Assembly: GCA_028279505.1 (NCBI GenBank)
Contig: JANQNP010000012.1
Span: forward strand, 1-64,000
DNA length: 64,000 bases
Direction of reading: 5' to 3'
DNA from: Dehalococcoidia bacterium
GTDB taxonomy: Bacteria; Chloroflexota; Dehalococcoidia; UBA2979
Position numbers and translations under genes: made by a program. Below the pieces are notes generated by a model, which made no database searches, had not been told where the DNA came from, and was given only the letters and a program-made list of their open reading frames with translations. This document shows positions 59,178 through 64,000 of this stretch, piece after piece. Within the stretch, counting starts at the first letter, position 1; the number at the start of each line of letters is the position of its first letter.

Positions 59178-59500
59178 ACACCACCGAGGCCAGCGCCGTC
59201 TTCCGGGCGCTCGGCGATCCGATGCGCCTCGAGGTGCTGCAACTCCTCGGCGAGGCGGATGGAGCAAGCGCCACCGCCCTCGCCGACCGCCTCCCGATCA
59301 CCCGGCAGGGCGTCACCAAGCACGTCGCGGTGCTCAGCAAGGCGGGCCTCGTCGAGAGCGAATCCCAGGGGCGCGCCGTGATCTACCGCGTCCGCCCGAA
59401 CGTCGCCGCCGAGGCCGCCGAGTGGCTCAACCGAGCCGGCGCTGCGTGGGATGCGCGCCTCGATCGGCTGCGCCGGCACCTCGAGGGCCCGCGGGGCTGA
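59174..59500 (+). CDS. ArsR-family regulator
   Basis: This is a 108-residue winged-helix ArsR/SmtB-fold regulator. It has VFRALGDPMRLEVLQLLGEA, TALADRLPITRQGVTKHVAV, the wing LVESESQGRAVIYRVRPNVA and a C-terminal helix. The metal-binding Cys-Val-Cys of ArsR is absent, so it is one of the many non-metal ArsR proteins that accompany AHSA1 genes. It is the third gene of the operon and most likely binds the upstream array in autoregulation. Confidence 0.92.
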   Translation: MNTTEASAVFRALGDPMRLEVLQLLGEADGASATALADRLPITRQGVTKHVAVLSKAGLVESESQGRAVIYRVRPNVAAEAAEWLNRAGAAWDARLDRLRRHLEGPRG

Positions 59501-59555
59501 GATCTCGTCCGAGCGGACAGTGGCGTAAATCTGCTCGGCTGCTGACTATGGGGGG

Positions 59556-59591
59556 ATGAAACCAGCAGCAAGACGGCGACACCGCTCGTGA
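59556..59591 (+). CDS. Possible 11-residue leader peptide before the ABC ATPase
   Basis: An ATG at 59556 directly preceded by GGGGGG opens a peptide MKPAARRRHRS, whose TGA overlaps the ATPase GTG (GTGA). The unusually high Arg content and the exact coupling recall leader peptides that regulate drug-transporter genes by ribosome stalling, which is inference. It could also be chance. Confidence 0.3.
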   Translation: MKPAARRRHRS

Positions 59592-60565
59592 CCGACCTGA
59601 ACGCGGCCGTGCTCGTCGAGGGCGTCCACAAGCACTACGGCGAGGTGCGCGCCCTCGACGGCGCCGATCTGCGCGTCGAGCGCGGCTCCGTCGTCGGGCT
59701 GCTCGGCCCCAACGGCGCCGGCAAGACGACGCTCGTCCGCGTCCTCACCACGCTGCTCGTCCCCGACTCCGGCCGCGCCATCGTCGAGGGCTACGACGTC
59801 GTCGAGGACGCCGACGCCCTCCGCCATGTGATCGGACTCGCCGGCCAGAGCGCCGCCGTCGACGACTACCTCACCGGCCGCGAGAACTTGGAGCTGGTCG
59901 CCCGCCTCTACCACCTGCCGAAGACCGAGGCTCGGCGGCGCGCCGATGCGCTCCTCGAGCGCTTCGACCTCGTCGAGGCCGGTCACCGCCAGGCCCGCAC
60001 CTACTCCGGCGGTATGCGCCGCCGCCTCGACCTCGCAGCGAGCATCATCGCCGAGCCACCGGTGCTCTTCCTTGACGAGCCGACCACCGGCCTCGACCCG
60101 CGCAGCCGGCTCGCCCTCTGGGACGTCATCCGCGGGCTCGTCGCGGAGGGCACCACCGTCCTCCTCACCACCCAGTACCTCGACGAGGCAGACGCGCTCG
60201 CCGATCGCATCACCGTCATCGACCGCGGCAAGGTGCTCGCCGAAGGCACCGCCGATGAGCTGAAGCAGCAGACCGCTCAGGCCGTGCTCTCCGTGCAGGT
60301 CGAGACGCCCGACCAACTCGCGGCCGCCGCTGCGGTCCTCGGACGCCTCGACGCGCAGGATCCGCAGGTCGAGGAGGCCGCACGCCGCGTCTCCGTCGGT
60401 ACCACGCGCGGCTCCGCCGTCATCGCGCTCGCCGTCCGCGAACTCGAAGCAGCGGGCGTCGTCATCGACGACATCGGCCTGCATCAGCCGACGCTCGACG
60501 ACGTCTTTCTCGCCCTCACCGGCCGCGCGGCCGACGAGGCTGACACCATCGAGGGAGCGGCCTGA
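59588..60565 (+). CDS. ABC transporter ATPase (DrrA-like)
   Basis: This is a 325-residue ABC ATPase of the daunorubicin-resistance (DrrA) family. Walker A is LLGPNGAGKTTLVRVLTTLL, the signature is TYSGGMRRRLDLAASII, Walker B is VLFLDEPTTGLDPRSR and the switch His position reads LLTTQYLDEADALADR, where Gln replaces His as in DrrA proteins. The C-terminal part (about 230-325) is the DUF4162-type extension. GTG start, possibly coupled to a leader peptide; it overlaps the permease start by one base. Confidence 0.93.
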   Translation: MTDLNAAVLVEGVHKHYGEVRALDGADLRVERGSVVGLLGPNGAGKTTLVRVLTTLLVPDSGRAIVEGYDVVEDADALRHVIGLAGQSAAVDDYLTGRENLELVARLYHLPKTEARRRADALLERFDLVEAGHRQARTYSGGMRRRLDLAASIIAEPPVLFLDEPTTGLDPRSRLALWDVIRGLVAEGTTVLLTTQYLDEADALADRITVIDRGKVLAEGTADELKQQTAQAVLSVQVETPDQLAAAAAVLGRLDAQDPQVEEAARRVSVGTTRGSAVIALAVRELEAAGVVIDDIGLHQPTLDDVFLALTGRAADEADTIEGAA

Positions 60566-61380
60566 TTACCGCCGCGACCTCGAGCCCGGCGCGACGCCCG
60601 CCCGTCCATACCACGTCGGCGAGCCTTCGCTGGACCGTCACCGACTCGCTCCTGATGGCGCGCCGCAATCTCCTGCGCATGAGTCGGCGCTTCGACTACA
60701 TCGTCTTCCTGGCGATCCAGCCGGTGATGTTCATCCTGCTGTTCAACTACGTCTTCGGTGGCGCCATCACCACGTCGGCCGAGAACTACATCGACTTCCT
60801 GATCCCCGGAGTCATGGTCCAGACCGTCATGTTCACCGCCATGAACACGGGAACCGGCCTGGCCGAGGACCTGAACCAGGGCATGATCGACCGCTACCGC
60901 TCGCTCCCCATGTCGAGGGCGGCCGTCGTCGCTGGCCGAATCGTTGCGGACCTCACGACGATCGTCCTCGTGGTCGCCGTCATGCTCCTCGTCGGGTTCG
61001 CCGTCGGCTTCCGCCTCCATGGCAACCTCCTGGAGTCGGTGAGCGTCCCGGTCATGACCGTCGTCGCCGCCATCCCCTTCCTCTGGATCTCCGCGACGCT
61101 CGGCGTCTGGATCCGCAATGTCGAGACCATGCAGAGCGCGGGCTTCCTCTGGCTCTTCCCGCTCACCTTCATCAGCTCCGCATTCGTACCCGTCGAGTCG
61201 ATGCACTCCGTCGTCCAGGGTTTCGCCGAGCAGAACCCGGTAACCATCGCTGTCAACGCCGTCCGTGGCTTGGCCCTCGGTATCCCCGACAGCAGCGACA
61301 TCGTGAAGACGCTGATCTGGACCTCGGGACTGACCGCGGTCTTCTCCATAGCCGCCGTCAACCGCTACCGCCGGATGTGA
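60565..61380 (+). CDS. ABC-2 type permease (DrrB-like)
   Basis: This is a 271-residue permease if read from the ATT at 60565; 241 residues from the first ATG at 60655. The core shows MARRNLLRMSRRFDYIVFLA, then DFLIPGVMVQTVMFTAMNTG and RYRSLPMSRAAVVAGRIVAD, typical of DrrB, plus six membrane segments. The frame upstream of 60655 reads SLRWTVTDSLL, a normal DrrB N-terminus, and GAGGGAG lies 8 bases before an ATT that overlaps the ATPase stop by one base. A non-canonical ATT start is therefore likely. Together with DrrA it makes a drug or lipid exporter. Confidence 0.88.
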   Translation: MTAATSSPARRPPVHTTSASLRWTVTDSLLMARRNLLRMSRRFDYIVFLAIQPVMFILLFNYVFGGAITTSAENYIDFLIPGVMVQTVMFTAMNTGTGLAEDLNQGMIDRYRSLPMSRAAVVAGRIVADLTTIVLVVAVMLLVGFAVGFRLHGNLLESVSVPVMTVVAAIPFLWISATLGVWIRNVETMQSAGFLWLFPLTFISSAFVPVESMHSVVQGFAEQNPVTIAVNAVRGLALGIPDSSDIVKTLIWTSGLTAVFSIAAVNRYRRM

Positions 61381-61515
61381 CGCCCGCCGGTCTCCGGAGC
61401 TGACGCTATCCCCCCGCGGGATGGCGAACCTATGTGAGCGGGCGGGCGAAACCAGACGCGCGGGCCGTGAGGCTCGCGTCCCCGGCCGATCGAGGGCGAG
61501 TACCCACCGAGGCTC

Positions 61516-61543
61516 GGCCGCGTCGAGCGGCCCTCCGGAGGGC
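61516..61543. terminator. Hairpins in the convergent gap before citrate synthase
   Basis: GGCCGC-GTCGA-GCGGCC (61516-61532) and the perfect palindrome GCCCTCCGGAGGGC (61530-61543) lie between the plus-strand permease and the 3' end of the minus-strand citrate synthase. They may act as a bidirectional terminator. There is no clear U-run. The rest of the 162-base gap (61381-61542) shows nothing else. Confidence 0.45.
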
Positions 61544-62697
61544 TAGCGCGCAGCCAGCGGCACGTACTCCCGCGCGTCCGGCCCGTTGTACACGGTGAGC
61601 GGCCGGATCAGGATGTTGTGCTCGAACTGCTCCAGCACCTGCGCGGCCCACCCCGGGACGCGTCCCATCGCGAAGATCGGCACGAACAGGTCCTCTGGGA
61701 TCCCCAGCAGGTAGTAGACGACCCCCGCGTAAAAGTCGACGTTCACGTTCACGCCGAGCCGGGAGTACGGCTTCATCGCATCGACTGTCGCCTCGAGGAT
61801 CTGGTACCACTTCGGCTCGCCCATCTCGGCGGACAGGCGCTCAACTCCCTCGCGCATGTGCCGCGCTCGAGGATCCTCGGTCCGGTAGACGCGGTGACCG
61901 AAACCCATCACCGGCTGCCTGTCCTTGCGCAGCGCCTTCACGTAGTCGGCGGCGCGTTCCGGCTCCTCGATCTCCTGCGCCATCTTCATCACGTTCTCGG
62001 CCGCGCCGCCGTGCGCCGGTCCGGAGAGCGCCGCCACCGCCGAGGTGACGGCCGCGTGCAGGTTCGCGTCCGTCCCCGCCACCACGCGCGCCGTGAACGC
62101 CGAGGCGTTCGACCCATGCTCCGCGTGCAGGATCGCGTCCTTGTCCATGAGCGACACGGCGTCCGCTGAGCCGGCTGTGCCCTTGAGCTGGTAGAGGAAG
62201 CTCGCCGCGTGACCCATGCTCGGGTCCGCTTCGACCGGGTCCTGGCCGTTCCGGATCCGGTGGTGCGCCGCCACCATCGCCGGTACCGCCGCTGTCAGCC
62301 GCACGCCCTTGCGCAGCGTCGCCTCGCGCGAGTTGTCCTCGACCTCCGGGTCGAACGCTGCCGAAGCCGAGACCGCGGTCCGCAGCACGTCCATCGGGTG
62401 CGCGTGTGATGTCGCGCGGATCACGTCGATCACGCCGCCCGGCAGCTCCCGCGCCGCGCCCAGCTCCGCCTGGAACCCCGCCAGCTCCGAGGCGTTCGGC
62501 AGCTCGCCGTGGAGCAGGAGGTACCCGACCTCCTCGAACGTCGACTGCGACGCCAGATCGTGGATCGAGTAGCCGCGGTAGGTGAGGACCCCCTCGCGGC
62601 CGTCGATGAAGCTCGCCGCGCTGCGGTCGAAGTAGACCCCGTTCAGCCCACGGTGGATCTGGGGTCCCTCGTCGGCCCCGTTCTCGGATGCTGCCAT
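61543..62697 (-). CDS. gltA: Citrate synthase family enzyme
   Basis: This is a 384-residue type I citrate synthase-fold enzyme (Actinobacteria/2-methylcitrate-synthase-sized). It begins GLNGVYFDRSAASFIDGREG, has the catalytic His in ILHAEHGSNASAFTARVVAG and in LSGPAHGGAAENVMKMAQEI, and the catalytic Asp near SRLGVNVNVDFYAGVVYYLL. The HGG motif and RVYRTEDPRARHM loop are intact. Discrimination between citrate and 2-methylcitrate synthase is not possible by eye; the PrpD-family gene at 52875 keeps the latter open. Acetyl-CoA synthetase is the next gene upstream on the same strand. Confidence 0.92.
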   Translation of the reverse strand: MAASENGADEGPQIHRGLNGVYFDRSAASFIDGREGVLTYRGYSIHDLASQSTFEEVGYLLLHGELPNASELAGFQAELGAARELPGGVIDVIRATSHAHPMDVLRTAVSASAAFDPEVEDNSREATLRKGVRLTAAVPAMVAAHHRIRNGQDPVEADPSMGHAASFLYQLKGTAGSADAVSLMDKDAILHAEHGSNASAFTARVVAGTDANLHAAVTSAVAALSGPAHGGAAENVMKMAQEIEEPERAADYVKALRKDRQPVMGFGHRVYRTEDPRARHMREGVERLSAEMGEPKWYQILEATVDAMKPYSRLGVNVNVDFYAGVVYYLLGIPEDLFVPIFAMGRVPGWAAQVLEQFEHNILIRPLTVYNGPDAREYVPLAAR

Positions 62698-62806
62698 CGT
62701 TCGTCCTCTGCTCTCGGTCGTCTCGAGGGCCGTCGCTCCTCACGAGGAAGGCGCCCCGCGAGTCCGTTCCGAGGTTAGCCGTCAGCCCGCTCCGGCAGGA
62801 GAGGCG

Positions 62807-64000
<1,194 letters not shown>

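Overview
The window is high-GC bacterial DNA, densely coded on both strands, with many GTG starts and good purine-rich ribosome binding sites. The organism looks like an aerobic monoderm-type bacterium. Evidence is a nickel superoxide dismutase with its maturation peptidase, a SUF-only iron-sulfur machinery (SufCBDSU plus SufT and SufR), a HrcA/CIRCE-controlled groEL, an ECF sigma/RskA pair and standalone eIF1-like SUI1. Chloroflexota (Dehalococcoidia-like) is my best guess and a deep actinobacterial relative is possible; no rRNA, tRNA or ribosomal gene was seen to settle it.

Layout. 1-7777: 5' part of groEL behind a near-perfect CIRCE element; three tandem membrane-anchored paralogues that each carry two Cys...WGCF repeats, the first fused to a LuxR-type HTH; then a minus-strand run of nuoB, sodN, sodX and an HDOD protein. 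8041-11552: a visibly lower-GC island with a short leader-like ORF, a LuxR-type HTH, membrane proteins, a secreted Cys/Trp-rich protein and a strong hairpin. 11604-14194: a first iron-sulfur locus (NifS/IscS-type desulfurase, divergent SufR-like regulator, A-type carrier). 14329-20701: EVE, PspC, degenerate YyaL-like, DinB-like and uracil-DNA glycosylase proteins, then an ECF sigma/anti-sigma pair. 20723-25659: AI-2E-type permease, a Fur-family (Zur-like) regulator and a zinc ABC transporter whose binding protein has an unusually long His/Asp/Glu repeat. 25656-29678: small hotdog and MaoC proteins, a peroxiredoxin, an HxlR regulator and an MFS exporter. 29721-35944 (minus): a formyl-THF hydrolase-like protein, an AlkA-like glycosylase, a P-loop kinase-like protein, a Rieske-TPP enzyme fusion, SUI1, FabG and MaoC.

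36190-42833 is the main suf operon, sufR-sufC-sufB-sufD-Rieske ferredoxin-sufS-sufU-sufT, tightly coupled by 1-8 base overlaps in most joints. 42857-57592 holds a Rieske-fold protein that has lost its cluster ligands, a Tat-exported solute-binding lipoprotein, a CysQ-like phosphatase, a methyltransferase, transporters, a Lon-like protease, a PrpD-family protein, a quinone reductase, a beta-lactamase-fold hydrolase and a transglutaminase-like protein without its catalytic Cys. 57641-64000 ends with a GNAT gene, a striking phased operator array before two tandem AHSA1 genes and an ArsR gene, a DrrAB-like ABC exporter with a possible leader peptide, citrate synthase, and an acetyl-CoA synthetase cut by the window edge.

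The most novel-looking elements are the triple WGCF family with its LuxR-fused member, the four-part GCAACC/GGTTGC operator array, the Rieske-TPP fusion, the ligand-less Rieske protein, and an apparent preference for the word CGAGGG that seems to override Arg codon choice.
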